This document shows, piece after piece, positions 38,015 to 48,894 of a stretch of DNA of 57,412 bases. This DNA comes from an uncultured Pelagibacteraceae bacterium. GTDB taxonomy: Bacteria; Pseudomonadota; Alphaproteobacteria; Pelagibacterales; Pelagibacteraceae. The translations under genes and the position numbers were made by a program. A model generated the notes under the pieces. The model did not search any database. It worked only from the letters and a program-made list of their open reading frames with translations, and was not told where the DNA came from. Location of the stretch: the NCBI GenBank assembly GCA_902554765.1, contig CACDPY010000004.1:1-57412 (forward strand), read 5' to 3'. The stretch's first letter is position 1. Each line of letters opens with the position of its first letter.

Positions 38015-38260
38015 CTATGTTAAACTAGAATATAATCCTATAACGATTAAAGTCCCAAACATAAAACACAAACCAATCACAGCTTTTAACTGATCATCAT
38101 TAGTTTCATCGCTGATTTTCCAGAAACTATTAATATCTGTTTTAAAAGCTTTGATCTTTTGGGGTTTTTTATCGTTAGGAAAATTTATTACTTCTGCATC
38201 AAACAAGTTTTGATTTTTTTCTAAAGCTTTTTCAATATATTTGTGAACTTCTGAACTCAT
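38015..38260 (-). CDS. Small tail-anchored membrane protein, unknown function
   Basis: Not recognised. An 81-aa protein with a charged, soluble N-terminal 58 residues (HKYIEKALEKNQNLFDAEVINF) and one C-terminal hydrophobic helix (AVIGLCFMFGTLIVIGLYSSL) ending three residues from the stop. The layout implies a C-terminally anchored inner-membrane protein with its bulk in the cytoplasm. The ATG at 38260 is clear. Codon use looks like that of the neighbours. It lies convergent to the oxygenase-like gene, 10 bp away. Confidence 0.55.
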   Translation of the reverse strand: MSSEVHKYIEKALEKNQNLFDAEVINFPNDKKPQKIKAFKTDINSFWKISDETNDDQLKAVIGLCFMFGTLIVIGLYSSLT

Positions 38261-38293
38261 AGTTTAAAGAAACTTTTTAAATTGTTAAAGAAT

Positions 38294-38524
38294 TTATACA
38301 ATTATCTTACTAATCATTTTGGGCAAAAGATAATTATATTTAATAAAACTTTCAACTTCAAGGCGTATATATTCATCAACTATAAATTGAAAAATACTAA
38401 TTAAAAATCTGGGGTCAGGTAACTTTATTTTTTTTCTTATAAGATATTTAATTTCTGCTTTTATGCAGGGAGTGGCATATTCGATCAATAAATAGTCCAA
38501 AACACTTCTATCTATTACTACCAT
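38294..38524 (-). CDS. Small orphan protein, unknown function
   Basis: Not recognised, and weakly supported as a gene. From the ATG at 38524 it encodes 76 aa (MVVIDRSVLDYLLIEYATPC); a start at 38575 would give 93. The sequence alternates hydrophobic and charged residues with no strong membrane helix (CIKAEIKYLIRKKIKLPDPRF). It could be a small helical protein. The stretch 38261-38662 otherwise holds only AT-rich spacer, with nothing else I can name. Confidence 0.35.
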   Translation of the reverse strand: MVVIDRSVLDYLLIEYATPCIKAEIKYLIRKKIKLPDPRFLISIFQFIVDEYIRLEVESFIKYNYLLPKMISKIIV

Positions 38525-38662
38525 AAAATATATAGTTATTTTTTTTAAATACTGCCAAATAATTTTACACTTCATTACTTAGGCAATAATTTTTTAGAAA
38601 ATAACTTTATTCGAAGCGTTCATTATTCGTGCGTTTATGCATGGGTCTAGAATGTATTTATT

Positions 38663-39718
38663 ATGATTTTAAAAGATGTAACAAAAACAGAAATTAACGC
38701 AGTAGATAATATTTTATCTTCAAAAAAAAATCATATTATTTCGACCAAGATTAATAAAACAATAGAAATAGTTATTGTGCCTAATTTAGGAGAGGTAAAT
38801 TCACATCAAGATAATGTTGGAATTATTTTGGAGGAAAGAAAAATTCTACAAATTTTATCAAAACGATATAATAATGTTTCAATCACTAAAATTAATTCTG
38901 AGAAAGATCTTGAAGCTTTGGTTAGAAGAAAGCCCGATCTAGTATTCTCAGGAGTTAAGTATTTTTTTTTTAAAGATAAAAATATATGGTTGAATGATTA
39001 TTTGGAAATGTTTGGAATTCCATATATAGCATCAAGCAAAGCTGCTCTTGATAATGAGAGTAATAAAAATAGAGCAAAGAAAATTATGCAAAAAAATAAT
39101 ATTAGAACTGCAGATTTTTTTATTACAAATCCTGGTGAACACTTAAAAGAATCTTCAATCCCAATTAAATTTCCTCTTTTTATAAAACCAGTGACTGGTG
39201 GTGACAGTAGAGGTGTGGACAAAAATTCAATTGTGTTTAATTTTAAAAGTTTTACAGCAAAAGTTCTAGATATTAAGATTAATCAAAATTCACCTTCTTT
39301 AGTGGAAAGTTATTTGAGTGGGAAAGAATATAGTGTTGGTATTTTTGAAGACAGTATTGATGGCACTTTAAGAGCTATGCCAATAGAAATTATTGTAAAA
39401 AAAAATATAGATGGTCATTGCATTCTTGATTTTGATGTAAAAAAAAATGATGAAGAGAGTGTGACTATTGTTTCTGACGTTGTAATCTTTGATAAACTTT
39501 CAAAGTTGGCAAAAGATTCTTTTAGAGCTTTAGGTGGAAAATCTTTAGGCAGAATTGATGTTAAGATGGATCACCTAGGAATCCCTCATTTTATAGAAGC
39601 GAATTTGATGCCAGGACTTCGAAAAGGTTATTTTTATAGATCATGTGTTTTAAATCTTGATATGAGTTATGATGATATGATCTTTAGTATAGCCAGCAAC
39701 GGCCTATCTTCACATTAA
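38663..39718 (+). CDS. ATP-grasp ligase, D-alanine-D-alanine ligase-like
   Basis: ATP-grasp enzyme, 351 aa. The N-terminal pre-ATP-grasp domain ends with FGIPYIASSKAALDNESNKNRAKKIM. The glycine-rich ATP loop is PLFIKPVTGGDSRGVDKNSI (near residue 175), then VESYLSGKEYSVGIF. The metal-binding end is GRIDVKMDHLGIPHFIEANLMPGL near 305. These match Ddl enzymes, but the usual Ddl N-terminal SxE/SG elements are absent, and the residues after MPGL differ. It is more likely a ligase of another carboxylate-amine pair than the housekeeping Ddl; the substrate is unknown. Confidence 0.7.
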   Translation: MILKDVTKTEINAVDNILSSKKNHIISTKINKTIEIVIVPNLGEVNSHQDNVGIILEERKILQILSKRYNNVSITKINSEKDLEALVRRKPDLVFSGVKYFFFKDKNIWLNDYLEMFGIPYIASSKAALDNESNKNRAKKIMQKNNIRTADFFITNPGEHLKESSIPIKFPLFIKPVTGGDSRGVDKNSIVFNFKSFTAKVLDIKINQNSPSLVESYLSGKEYSVGIFEDSIDGTLRAMPIEIIVKKNIDGHCILDFDVKKNDEESVTIVSDVVIFDKLSKLAKDSFRALGGKSLGRIDVKMDHLGIPHFIEANLMPGLRKGYFYRSCVLNLDMSYDDMIFSIASNGLSSH

Positions 39719-39733
39719 TTTTTATATAATCTA

Positions 39734-40159
39734 ATGAATAAAAATAAAAATCTTAATAAAAAAATTATTTTTAGAGTTAAAAAAAAAATTTTAAAAGAGA
39801 CAGTAATTTCTGATAAGAAATATATTACTACCTATAGAGACATTAAGAGGTATTTTAAATATTTTAATAAGATTTTATTTAAAGATGAGCTTAACAGTTT
39901 TAATGATATTAAAATTAAAAAAATATTTAAAGCTTCGGGTCAATGTGTTGAAAATTTTTCTTATTACAAAGGTACAAGTTTTTTTGTTCTTGAGATGTTG
40001 CCTAAATATAAAAATAAGATAGAGTTCTTAAATACCCTGTCACATGAAATGGTACATTTATGGCAACAAACTATTAAGAAAGATAATGGTAGTCATAATA
40101 AACTCTTTTTTAGTTTTAAGTCTAAATTTAAAAAATTAAATTTAACTTTAAGTTATTGA
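39734..40159 (+). CDS. SprT-like zinc metalloprotease-like protein
   Basis: Protein of 141 aa with a Lys-rich N-terminus. The single clear motif is the zinc-binding HExxH in LNTLSHEMVHLWQQT (near residue 106), followed by a third His in GSHNKLFFSF. Upstream, YFNKILFKDELNSFNDIKIK and KASGQCVENFSYY fit the strand order of SprT-like domains, which cleave DNA-protein crosslinks in their better-known relatives. The C-terminal zinc ribbon of full SprT is absent. It follows the ATP-grasp gene by 15 bp. Confidence 0.65.
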   Translation: MNKNKNLNKKIIFRVKKKILKETVISDKKYITTYRDIKRYFKYFNKILFKDELNSFNDIKIKKIFKASGQCVENFSYYKGTSFFVLEMLPKYKNKIEFLNTLSHEMVHLWQQTIKKDNGSHNKLFFSFKSKFKKLNLTLSY

Positions 40160-40184
40160 TTGAAACAATTAATCTCACAGTATA

Positions 40185-40213
40185 AGAATATTTACATATA
40201 AATTAAATATTCT
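40185..40213. terminator. Possible bidirectional hairpin between sprT-like and carB
   Basis: AGAATATTT (40185-40193) pairs perfectly with AAATATTCT (40205-40213), a 9-bp stem around an 11-base loop. It lies between two convergent genes and overlaps the carB stop. The stem is almost all A-T, so it is weak; a T tract on either side is not clear. Confidence 0.3.
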
Positions 40214-43200
40214 GAAGAGCAGTTACTTCCAACTTTTTTGTCTTAAGTGATTTGATAGCTTGTAAGCATGCCTGAGCTGTCGACATATTTGTACAGTAAG
40301 GAACTTTATTCTTAAGTGTTGCTCTTCTAAGAGCTATTGCATCATTTAATCTGTGTTCAGAATTTCCTCCACCAGTATTAATCACAAGTGCAATTTTTTT
40401 TGAGTCTAAAACATCTACTATATGAGGTGAGCCTGTGCTTACTTTGTTTATAATTTTACATTTCATCCCATGTTTCCGAATATATTCTGCAGTTCCTCTA
40501 GTTGCGCATAATTTAAACTTAAGTCTAAGAAGTTCTTTTGATAAATCTATTCCCTCATCTTTGTGACTATCTTTGAGAGATATGAAAGCTAATCCTTCTT
40601 TTGGTAATGAATTAGCAGCAGCGATTTGACTTTTAGCGAAGGCCATACCAAAATCTTTATCAAATCCCATCACTTCACCGGTTGATTTCATTTCAGGTCC
40701 TAAAAGTAAATCACTGTTTGGAAACTTATTAAAAGGAAATACAGCTTCTTTCACAGCGTACATACCTTTAGATTTATCTTTTAAATTAAATTTAGATAAT
40801 TTATCACCAGCCATAACTTTAGATGCAATTTTAGCAAGAGGTAGACCCTTTGCTTTAGATACAAATGGTACTGTTCTACTAGCTCTAGGGTTAACCTCAA
40901 TTACATAAATCTCATCTTTTTTAATTGCAAATTGGATATTCATGAAACCTTTAACATTTAGGGCTAAAGCTAATTTTTTAGTTTGATTTTCAATTTCTTT
41001 AATCAAATATGGTTTAATTGAAATTGGAGGAAGGCTACAAGCCGAGTCTCCTGAGTGAATCCCTGCTTCCTCTATGTGTTGCATGATACCCGCAACATGA
41101 ACTTGTTTTCCATCTGATATTGCATCAACATCAACTTCCATTGCATGATTAATAAACTTATCAATTAAAATTGGATTTTCTTCAGCTGCTTTAAAAGCTT
41201 CTTCAACAAAATTTTTAAGTTGACTTTTTTCATGAACAATTTCCATTGCTCTTCCACCTAACACATATGAAGGTCTTACCATTAATGGTAAACCAATTTT
41301 TTCAGCTATCTTAATTGCTTGATTAAAGTTTTTAGCAATTCCACTTTCAGCCTGTTTTAATTTTAATTTGTTAAGTAGGTCTCTAAATCTATCTCTGTCT
41401 TCCGCTAAATCAATTGATGTATACTGTGTTCCTAAAATTGGAAGCTTGTTATCATGCAAGAATTTAGCAAGCTTAATTGGAGTTTGGCCACCAAATTGCG
41501 CGATAACACCAAAAAGATTTCCTTTTTCTTTCTCTTTTTTAATTATATTAAATACATACTCTTCTTTTAAAGGTTCAAAATATAATCGATCGCTTGTGTC
41601 ATAATCTGTTGAAACTGTCTCAGGATTACAGTTCACCATTATTGTTTCAAAACCAGCATCTTTTAAAGCAAAACTAGCTTGACAACAGCAATAATCAAAC
41701 TCTATTCCCTGGCCTATTCTGTTAGGCCCACCACCTAAAATAATAATTTTTTTCTTAGAAGATGGATCTGCCTCGCATTCTGAATTAATTGAAAAATTAC
41801 GTTGATATGTTGAATACATATAAGGAGTAAATGATTTAAATTCAGCAGCACAGGTATCAACTTTTTTAAATACAGGCAATATTTTAAGAGCCATTCTTTT
41901 TCGTCTTACAGCATCTTCAGAGGAGTTAGTTAGCTCTGATAGTTTTTTGTCAGAAAAACCAATTGATTTTATTTGGTTAAACTGATTAAAATCTTTTGGA
42001 AGACCTTTGATTCTGATCTTATTTTCATTATCTACAATTTCTTTTATTTGCTCTAAAAACCATGAGTCTATTTTAGATAAAGCAAAAATTCGTTTTATAT
42101 TAATTTTTTTTCTAATTGCTTCTGCGACAAGTAAAATCTTGTTTGGAATATTTTCTTTAAGTTTTTTTTCAATTTGTTTTTTGTTTAAATCGAATATCCT
42201 GTCTAATCCTGAAAAACCAGTTTCTAGAGAAACCAACGCTTTTTGAAGTGACTCTTTAAAGTTTCTTCCAATTGCCATTGCTTCTCCAACAGATTTCATT
42301 GATGTACCTAATGTTGCTGGAGAAGTTGAAAACTTTTCAAATGTAAATCTTGGAATTTTAGTTACCACATAATCAATACTTGGTTCGAATGATGCAGGTG
42401 TAACTTTTGTAATTTCATTTTTTAATTCATCTAATGTGTAACCAACTGCAAGTTTTGCTGCAACTTTTGCAATTGGAAACCCAGTTGCTTTAGATGCAAG
42501 AGCTGATGAACGAGACACTCTAGGGTTCATTTCAATTACAACCATCCGACCATTTTTAGGATTAATTGCAAATTGAACATTTGATCCACCTGTCTCAACT
42601 CCAATTTTTCTCAAGCAAGCGATCGAAGCATTTCGCATTACTTGGTATTCTTTATCAGTTAGGGTGAGAGCAGGGGCAACTGTAACAGAGTCTCCAGTAT
42701 GTATTCCCATCGGATCCACATTTTCTATTGAGCAGATTATTATGCAGTTGTCTTTCTTATCTCTAACAACTTCCATTTCAAATTCTTTCCAACCTTCCAA
42801 GCACTCCTCAACAAGTACTTGGTTGACAGGCGACTCGTGTAATCCAGTTTTAATTATTTTAAGATAATCTTTTTTATTTTTAGCAATTCCACCTCCAAGT
42901 CCACCAAGAGTAAATGCAGGTCTTATGATTGCAGGCAATCCAATTTTATTTAAAACTTTAGATGCTTGGTTTATATTGTTTACAATTTCAGATTTAGGTA
43001 GATCTAATCCTATATCTATCATATTTTTTCTAAATTTCTTTCGATCTTCAGCATTTGAGATAGCTTTAGAATTTGCACCAATTAATTCTATTTTGTACTT
43101 CTTTAATACTCCTTTTTTTTCAGCTTCCATTGCAAGATTAAGTGCTGTTTGGCCACCCATAGTTGGAAGAATTGCATCTGGTTTTTCTTTTTTAAGAATT

Positions 43201-43427
43201 TTCTCTAAAACCTCTAAAGTAATGGGCTCAATATAAGTTTTGTCCGCAACATCAGGATCGGTCATTATTGTTGCAGGGTTTGAATTAATTAATACAACTT
43301 TGTAGCCCTCATCTCGTAATGCTTTACAGGCTTGTGTCCCTGAGTAATCAAACTCACAAGCTTGACCAATAATGATTGGACCAGCCCCAACAACTAATAT
43401 TTTTTTAAGATCTTTTCTTTTTGGCAT
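40203..43427 (-). CDS. carB: Carbamoyl-phosphate synthase large subunit
   Basis: Makes carbamoyl phosphate for pyrimidines and arginine; 1074 aa, full length. There are two homologous synthetase halves, each with an ATP-grasp domain. The first half has [23 protein letters not shown] at the N-terminus and the second [20 protein letters not shown] near residue 570. Each half also shows [25 protein letters not shown] nucleotide loops and an [12 protein letters not shown] strand. The C-terminal MGS-like domain ([15 protein letters not shown]) is the allosteric part. Start overlaps carA by 23 bp. Confidence 0.98.
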   Translation of the reverse strand: MPKRKDLKKILVVGAGPIIIGQACEFDYSGTQACKALRDEGYKVVLINSNPATIMTDPDVADKTYIEPITLEVLEKILKKEKPDAILPTMGGQTALNLAMEAEKKGVLKKYKIELIGANSKAISNAEDRKKFRKNMIDIGLDLPKSEIVNNINQASKVLNKIGLPAIIRPAFTLGGLGGGIAKNKKDYLKIIKTGLHESPVNQVLVEECLEGWKEFEMEVVRDKKDNCIIICSIENVDPMGIHTGDSVTVAPALTLTDKEYQVMRNASIACLRKIGVETGGSNVQFAINPKNGRMVVIEMNPRVSRSSALASKATGFPIAKVAAKLAVGYTLDELKNEITKVTPASFEPSIDYVVTKIPRFTFEKFSTSPATLGTSMKSVGEAMAIGRNFKESLQKALVSLETGFSGLDRIFDLNKKQIEKKLKENIPNKILLVAEAIRKKINIKRIFALSKIDSWFLEQIKEIVDNENKIRIKGLPKDFNQFNQIKSIGFSDKKLSELTNSSEDAVRRKRMALKILPVFKKVDTCAAEFKSFTPYMYSTYQRNFSINSECEADPSSKKKIIILGGGPNRIGQGIEFDYCCCQASFALKDAGFETIMVNCNPETVSTDYDTSDRLYFEPLKEEYVFNIIKKEKEKGNLFGVIAQFGGQTPIKLAKFLHDNKLPILGTQYTSIDLAEDRDRFRDLLNKLKLKQAESGIAKNFNQAIKIAEKIGLPLMVRPSYVLGGRAMEIVHEKSQLKNFVEEAFKAAEENPILIDKFINHAMEVDVDAISDGKQVHVAGIMQHIEEAGIHSGDSACSLPPISIKPYLIKEIENQTKKLALALNVKGFMNIQFAIKKDEIYVIEVNPRASRTVPFVSKAKGLPLAKIASKVMAGDKLSKFNLKDKSKGMYAVKEAVFPFNKFPNSDLLLGPEMKSTGEVMGFDKDFGMAFAKSQIAAANSLPKEGLAFISLKDSHKDEGIDLSKELLRLKFKLCATRGTAEYIRKHGMKCKIINKVSTGSPHIVDVLDSKKIALVINTGGGNSEHRLNDAIALRRATLKNKVPYCTNMSTAQACLQAIKSLKTKKLEVTALQNI

Positions 43428-44598
43428 TTTTCTTCATGTTGTTAATAAATTCTTGAAATAAATAAACACTATCTTGTGGTCCAGGATTTGACTCTGGATG
43501 ATATTGCACAGAAAATATTGGTTTATTTTTATGTCTTATTCCTTCAATAGTATTATCAAAAAGAGATTTATGTGTGACCTCAATTTTTTTTGGTAAATTT
43601 TCTTCAACTACTACAAAACCATGATTTTGACTTGTAATTTCAACTTTATCATGAACTAAATTTTTGACAGGGTGATTAGCGCCTCTATGACCAAGTTTCA
43701 TTTTTTTTGTTTTACCACCTAAAGCTAATGCTAAAATTTGATGGCCCAAACAAATACCAAATATTGGTAAATTCTTTTTTATTAGTTTATTGATTACTTC
43801 TACAGAATATTTTCCAGTTGCCGCTGGATCTCCTGGACCATTTGAAAGAAATATACCATTCGGTTTTAAAGCCAAAATTTTTTCAGTAGTAGTTTTACAA
43901 GAAACAACTGTTACTTTACAATTGAAGTCAGAAAAATATCTTAATATATTTTTCTTTATTCCATAATCAATCGCGACCACATGAAATGAATTTTTATTAT
44001 TTTTTTTGTAACCAGTTTCTTTTTTCCACGTCTGAAGACCTTTCCAAATATAATTTTTAGAAGTGGTTACAGTTTTGGCAAGATCAAGATTTTTTAATCC
44101 ACTCCATCTGATTGTTGTATTAGTAAGCTTATTAATATTAAATTTTCCATTTTTTGAATATGCAATTGTTCCCTTTGGTGCACCTTTGTCTCTTATAAAA
44201 TTTGTTAGGCTTCTTGTATCTAAGCCAGTAATTCCAACAATCTTGTTTTTTTTAAGCCAATTATCTAAATGTAATAAAGATCTGTAATTTGAAGGTGAAG
44301 TTATTTCCGAATTAAATATTACTCCTTTTGCCCAAATCTTATCAGACTCATGATCCTCTTTATTTGTTCCAACATTACCAATATGTGGAAAGGTAAAATT
44401 AATAATTTGACCTGCATATGAAGGATCTGAAATAATTTCTTGATATCCTGTAAGCGAAGTATTAAAACAAACTTCCCCGGTTGCCTCTCCTTGATAACCA
44501 ATTCCTATTCCTTTAAAAATCCTCTTATTTTCAAGAACTAAAATGCCCGTATAAATCTGTGAAGTTTTTGAGTTTGTTTTTTTTACTTTTTTTGTCAA
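43405..44598 (-). CDS. carA: Carbamoyl-phosphate synthase small subunit
   Basis: Glutaminase subunit, 397 aa, delivering ammonia to CarB. The N-terminal CPSase domain begins [36 protein letters not shown]. The class I amidotransferase domain has the nucleophile in [18 protein letters not shown] (near residue 275) and the His-Glu pair in [16 protein letters not shown]. The only supported start is a TTG at 44598, since no ATG precedes the family opening. It diverges from the yqeY-like gene across 126 bp, in which I see only AT-rich sequence and a weak A/T hairpin. Confidence 0.97.
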   Translation of the reverse strand: MTKKVKKTNSKTSQIYTGILVLENKRIFKGIGIGYQGEATGEVCFNTSLTGYQEIISDPSYAGQIINFTFPHIGNVGTNKEDHESDKIWAKGVIFNSEITSPSNYRSLLHLDNWLKKNKIVGITGLDTRSLTNFIRDKGAPKGTIAYSKNGKFNINKLTNTTIRWSGLKNLDLAKTVTTSKNYIWKGLQTWKKETGYKKNNKNSFHVVAIDYGIKKNILRYFSDFNCKVTVVSCKTTTEKILALKPNGIFLSNGPGDPAATGKYSVEVINKLIKKNLPIFGICLGHQILALALGGKTKKMKLGHRGANHPVKNLVHDKVEITSQNHGFVVVEENLPKKIEVTHKSLFDNTIEGIRHKNKPIFSVQYHPESNPGPQDSVYLFQEFINNMKKNAKKKRS

Positions 44599-44724
44599 TT
44601 ACAACTCATAAGTTAAAGGTTAATACAATAATTGAATTATTATCGCAACAGAGATGTATTATAAAATTGTAAAAAAACAATTTTTCTTTTGAAGATTTTT
44701 TTCTTTGCAGTAAATTAAAAAATT

Positions 44725-45186
44725 ATGTCATTAAAAGAAACAATCGAAACTGAATACAAAAATGCTTTAAAAGCCAAAGATAAATCAAAAATATCAACTT
44801 ATAGGTTAATTTTATCATCAATTAAAGATTTAGATATATCCAATAGATCTGGCCCGAATAAAAAAGAGACAGACGACGATGATATTAAAAAGCTCTTAAA
44901 AAAAATGGTTAAACAAAGAGCCGAATCAATAGATATTTATAAAAAAAATAACAGAACAGACCTTTTGGAGGTCGAGCAGAATGAGTATAATATTTTAACG
45001 GGTTTTTTACCAAAGCAGCTTGGAGATGAAGAAACAAAAAAAATTTGTGCCGAATTGATTGCTAAGCTTGGAGCCAGTTCAGTCAAAGATATGGGTAAAG
45101 TTATGGGAGAACTAAAAAAATTACATTCAGATGAAATTGATTTTGCAAAAGCTGGCTCTCTTATAAAAGAATTATTAAATAAGTAA
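44725..45186 (+). CDS. GatB/YqeY domain protein
   Basis: Protein of 153 aa of the YqeY family, related to the tail domain of the GatB amidotransferase subunit. Opening: LKETIETEYKNALKAKDKSKISTYRLILSSIKD. Later elements are MVKQRAESIDIYKKNNRTDL, the LLEVEQNEYNILTGFLPKQL segment, and DMGKVMGELKKLH. Its role is uncertain; a tRNA-related function is proposed from the GatB similarity. It stands directly before dnaG with a 1-base overlap, an order common in alphaproteobacteria. Confidence 0.9.
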   Translation: MSLKETIETEYKNALKAKDKSKISTYRLILSSIKDLDISNRSGPNKKETDDDDIKKLLKKMVKQRAESIDIYKKNNRTDLLEVEQNEYNILTGFLPKQLGDEETKKICAELIAKLGASSVKDMGKVMGELKKLHSDEIDFAKAGSLIKELLNK

Positions 45187-46961
45187 TGAAGTATCCTAAA
45201 GAATATCTTGATGAGATTAAAACAAGATTAAAAGTTTCTACAGTCGTATCAAAGTCTGTATCTTTAAAAAAAAGAGGCAAGGAGTATGTTGGATTGTCTC
45301 CTTTTAAAAACGAGAAAACACCTTCGTTTACAGTGAATGATGAAAAGGAATTTTATCACTGTTTTGCAACATCTGAACATGGAAATATTTTTGATTTTGT
45401 AATGAAAACCCAAAACTTGAAATTTGGCGAGGCGGTCAAACATTTGGCTAATCTTGCAGGAATGCAACCATATATGTTTTCAAAAGAGGATGAGGAAAGA
45501 GAAAAAAAATGGAAAGAATACTCATCAATCTTTAATGAATACGTTAATTTTTATCACGATGAACTTATTAAAAACGAATCTTATTCAAATGTAAGAGATT
45601 ACCTTAAAAATAGATCTTTAGATAAAGATCAAGTAAAAAAATTTAAAATTGGTTATATAGAAAAAAATCCAAGTTTTTTTGAGAAATTAAAAAATGATTT
45701 CAGTGAAGAAACATTGATTGAAACGGGATTATTTTATTTTGATGAAAAAAAAAAAATATTTATAGAAAGATTTAGAGGTCGTTTAATTTTTCCGATTAAT
45801 AATATTGCAGGTCAACCTATTGCGCTAGGTGGGAGAATTATTGAAAAGAGTGACTACCTTGCTAAATATATAAATTCACCTGAAACTATTTTTTTTAAAA
45901 AAGGATCAAATCTATACAATTTAGATTTAGCTAGAAAATTATCGAATAAATTAGATCACATTTATTTAGTTGAAGGTTACATGGATGTTGTTGGTTTGAG
46001 TAAAAATGGAATTGAAAATACTGTTGCAAATTTAGGAACTTCATTAACAGACAGACAAATATTAATTTTAAATCAATTTTTTGATGACATAATTATTTGT
46101 TTTGATGGTGATGAAAGTGGTTATAAAGCAGCTTTAAGAGCTGCAGAGAATTCTATAAAAGAGTTAAAACCTGAGAAGCAAATTTCATTTTTATTTTTAC
46201 CTGATAAAGAAGATCCTGACAGCTTTGTAAATAAAAATGGAAAAAATTATTTTATTGATTTTTCTAAACAAAGTAAAATCTCAATACATCAATTTATTTT
46301 CAGCCATTATAAAAAATTGACTGAAAACAATCCATCATCTATGGCAGTTTTTGATAAAAAACTTAGGTCCATAGCTAACACAATTAAAGATAATTTTATC
46401 AAAAAATATGTTTTAGAATATTTTTTAGAGAAAATTTCTGAGTTAACTCCATATACAAGTCAAAATAAAAATAATTATTTTATAAAAAAAACTAAAACTT
46501 TAGAGTCAACAAAAAGACATTTTAATGAAAGCAAGTCTTTAACTGGTGTGGAATTAAAAGAATTTTCTTTATTATATTTAGTGATGTCTAACTTACAGTT
46601 AATTCAAGAAAATATACATTTAATTGAAAACATTAAATTTTTTACAAAGATCAATAAACAAATTTTTGATAAGATCATTTTAAAATTAAAATCTGAAGAG
46701 CAATTAGAAATTGATAACCTAGATATAGATAATCAACTTATTGAAAAAATAAATAAATTTGCTCCTATAAAACATATCTTGAAAAAAAAATCTAAAAATG
46801 AACATGAAGTTATTGAATTATTAGATGATATTAGTCGAGATCTAAATAATTATGATTTAGAGTTTAGGATTCAGGATTTAGAATCGAAGTTTTCGAAAGA
46901 TCTCAGCCAGGCAACATTTAATGAGCTAAAAGAGCTTAAAAAAAAGCAAAATCTCAATTAA
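45186..46961 (+). CDS. dnaG: DNA primase
   Basis: Makes RNA primers at the replication fork; 591 aa. The N-terminal CHC2-type domain keeps the family spacing, but three of its four zinc ligands are changed: GLSPFKNEKTPSF has Ser and Lys where Cys and His are usual, and FYHCFATSEHGN keeps one Cys but not the second. The TOPRIM core is intact: Glu in IYLVEGYMDVVGL (near residue 262), the DGDESG acidic patch in IICFDGDESGYKAAL, and the later PDKEDPDSF. The C-terminal helicase-binding domain is diverged. It is followed by rpoD. Confidence 0.96.
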   Translation: MKYPKEYLDEIKTRLKVSTVVSKSVSLKKRGKEYVGLSPFKNEKTPSFTVNDEKEFYHCFATSEHGNIFDFVMKTQNLKFGEAVKHLANLAGMQPYMFSKEDEEREKKWKEYSSIFNEYVNFYHDELIKNESYSNVRDYLKNRSLDKDQVKKFKIGYIEKNPSFFEKLKNDFSEETLIETGLFYFDEKKKIFIERFRGRLIFPINNIAGQPIALGGRIIEKSDYLAKYINSPETIFFKKGSNLYNLDLARKLSNKLDHIYLVEGYMDVVGLSKNGIENTVANLGTSLTDRQILILNQFFDDIIICFDGDESGYKAALRAAENSIKELKPEKQISFLFLPDKEDPDSFVNKNGKNYFIDFSKQSKISIHQFIFSHYKKLTENNPSSMAVFDKKLRSIANTIKDNFIKKYVLEYFLEKISELTPYTSQNKNNYFIKKTKTLESTKRHFNESKSLTGVELKEFSLLYLVMSNLQLIQENIHLIENIKFFTKINKQIFDKIILKLKSEEQLEIDNLDIDNQLIEKINKFAPIKHILKKKSKNEHEVIELLDDISRDLNNYDLEFRIQDLESKFSKDLSQATFNELKELKKKQNLN

Positions 46962-47027
46962 TACCTCCAATTTATTAATGGATTTTTGGAAATTTGATAT
47001 TATATAAGACTCTTCAAATTTATTACA

Positions 47028-48854
47028 GTGGAAAGAATAATTACTAAATCATTTGCTAGATTAATGGGTCGAGGAACTCATAGGGGCTTTATAACTCATG
47101 ATGAATTGAGTAAATCTCTAGGTAAAAGAAATCTATCTGATGAAAATTTAGCTCAAGCTTTCATTCACATATTAGATGAACAAATTGTTCTAGTCGAAAA
47201 AAAATCTGAATTTAAAAGTTTAAGAAAAAAAGAGAACTCATCTAAAGAAGAGGGAAAATCAATTGAGAAAAGTGACGACCCAATTAGAATGTATCTTAGA
47301 GAAATGGGTGGTGTGGAGTTACTTTCCAGAGAAGGTGAAATTGCTATAGCAAAAAGGATAGAAGCAGGTAAAGACGTGATGTTAAACGCTTTATCTCAAA
47401 GCCCAATAACTGCACAACAATTTTTTGAGTGGAACGAAAAACTTCAAAATGACGAAATTTTAGTCAGAGAGATTATAGATATTGACACTAATTACATGGA
47501 AGATGAGTCTACAGGACCTAGTGCCAAACAAAAAAATGCTGGTGAAACTGATAAAGAAGATAACTCTAATGATGATGGTGATGAAGATTTCAATCCAACA
47601 CTAGCTGCGATGGAGACAGAAATTAAACCAAAGGTTTTAAAAACTATTAATACATTAACAAAAGAATATTCAAAGTTAATTAAATACCAAAAAGAAAAAC
47701 TTGATTGTATTTTAAATTCACAAATCTTTTCTAACGCAAAAGAAAAAGGTTATGAGAAAATTGTAGGTGAGATTTTAGAAAATATTAAGTCCTTACAATT
47801 ATCTCCAGCAGTGTTAGAGGAATTAGTCCAGAAACATTATATTGAAAATAAAAAAATTGTTTCATTAGAGGGAAATCTTTTAAGACTAGCAGTTGATAAT
47901 AAAATACCTAGAAATGAATTTATTAAATTTTATATAGGAAATGAAGTAAACCCGAACTTAAAAAAGTTTCTTGATACAAATACAGTTTGGAAACAATTTT
48001 TCTCAAAAAATAAAGAACAATTTAAAGATATTAGAGAGAGACTTGTTGAAATAAGCCATAAGCTTGGAATTTCTGTAACTGATTTTAAAAAATTGGTCAG
48101 CAGAATACAGAAAGGTGAAAAGGAGTCTCGAATAGCAAAAAAAGAGATGGTTGAGGCTAACTTACGTTTAGTTATATCAATAGCCAAGAAATATACTAAC
48201 CGTGGACTTCAATTTTTAGATTTAATTCAAGAGGGGAATATTGGTTTAATGAAAGCGGTAGACAAGTTTGAGTATAGAAGAGGATACAAGTTTTCAACAT
48301 ATGCAACGTGGTGGATCAGACAAGCAATAACAAGATCAATTGCTGATCAAGCTAGAACAATAAGAATTCCAGTTCATATGATAGAGACAATCAATAAAAT
48401 TGTTAGAACTCAAAGATTAATTTTAAGTGAGTTTGGTAGAGAAGCAACACCGGAGGAATTAGCAAAAAAACTTAGAATGCCTTTAGATAAAGTAAGAAAA
48501 GTATTAAAAATTTCTAAAGAACCAGTTTCTCTTGAAAAACCTGTTGGTGATGAAGAAGACAGTAGTTTAGGAGACTTTATTGAAGATACAAAGGCTCTTG
48601 CACCATTAGAGCAAGCAATAAAGTCAAATTTAGGAGAGGCTACAACAAAAATTTTATCTACCCTTACCCCAAGAGAGGAAAGAGTATTAAGAATGCGATT
48701 TGGTGTTGGTATGAATACAGATCATACTTTAGAGGAAGTTGGTTTACAGTTTTCAGTGACAAGAGAAAGAATAAGACAAATAGAGGCAAAAGCACTAAGA
48801 AAATTAAAACATCCAAGCAGATCAAAACAATTAAAAAGTTTCTTAGAAAGTTAA
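47028..48854 (+). CDS. rpoD: RNA polymerase sigma factor RpoD (sigma 70)
   Basis: Housekeeping sigma factor, 608 aa. The start is GTG at 47028 ([16 protein letters not shown]), with the region 1.1 fold following. Region 1.2 lies in [22 protein letters not shown]. Regions 2.1-2.4 are in [18 protein letters not shown] and [19 protein letters not shown] to [17 protein letters not shown]. Region 3 is in [15 protein letters not shown]. Region 4 is in [17 protein letters not shown] with the helix-turn-helix [33 protein letters not shown] site (47008-47012) lies in its 66-bp leader. Confidence 0.98.
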   Translation: MERIITKSFARLMGRGTHRGFITHDELSKSLGKRNLSDENLAQAFIHILDEQIVLVEKKSEFKSLRKKENSSKEEGKSIEKSDDPIRMYLREMGGVELLSREGEIAIAKRIEAGKDVMLNALSQSPITAQQFFEWNEKLQNDEILVREIIDIDTNYMEDESTGPSAKQKNAGETDKEDNSNDDGDEDFNPTLAAMETEIKPKVLKTINTLTKEYSKLIKYQKEKLDCILNSQIFSNAKEKGYEKIVGEILENIKSLQLSPAVLEELVQKHYIENKKIVSLEGNLLRLAVDNKIPRNEFIKFYIGNEVNPNLKKFLDTNTVWKQFFSKNKEQFKDIRERLVEISHKLGISVTDFKKLVSRIQKGEKESRIAKKEMVEANLRLVISIAKKYTNRGLQFLDLIQEGNIGLMKAVDKFEYRRGYKFSTYATWWIRQAITRSIADQARTIRIPVHMIETINKIVRTQRLILSEFGREATPEELAKKLRMPLDKVRKVLKISKEPVSLEKPVGDEEDSSLGDFIEDTKALAPLEQAIKSNLGEATTKILSTLTPREERVLRMRFGVGMNTDHTLEEVGLQFSVTRERIRQIEAKALRKLKHPSRSKQLKSFLES

Positions 48855-48894
48855 ATTTAAAAAATTTTTACAAAACAAACTTAAAATTTTGCAC

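Noticed and set aside
44660..44696. Hairpin AAATTG...CAATTT in the carA/yqeY spacer as a terminator
   Set aside because: The genes on both sides start here and point away, so no transcript needs to end; the short A/T stem is expected by chance.
48855..48894. AAATTT/AAATTT self-complementary stretch after rpoD as terminator
   Set aside because: It is only a six-pair A/T stem with a two-base loop, too weak to support a terminator call.
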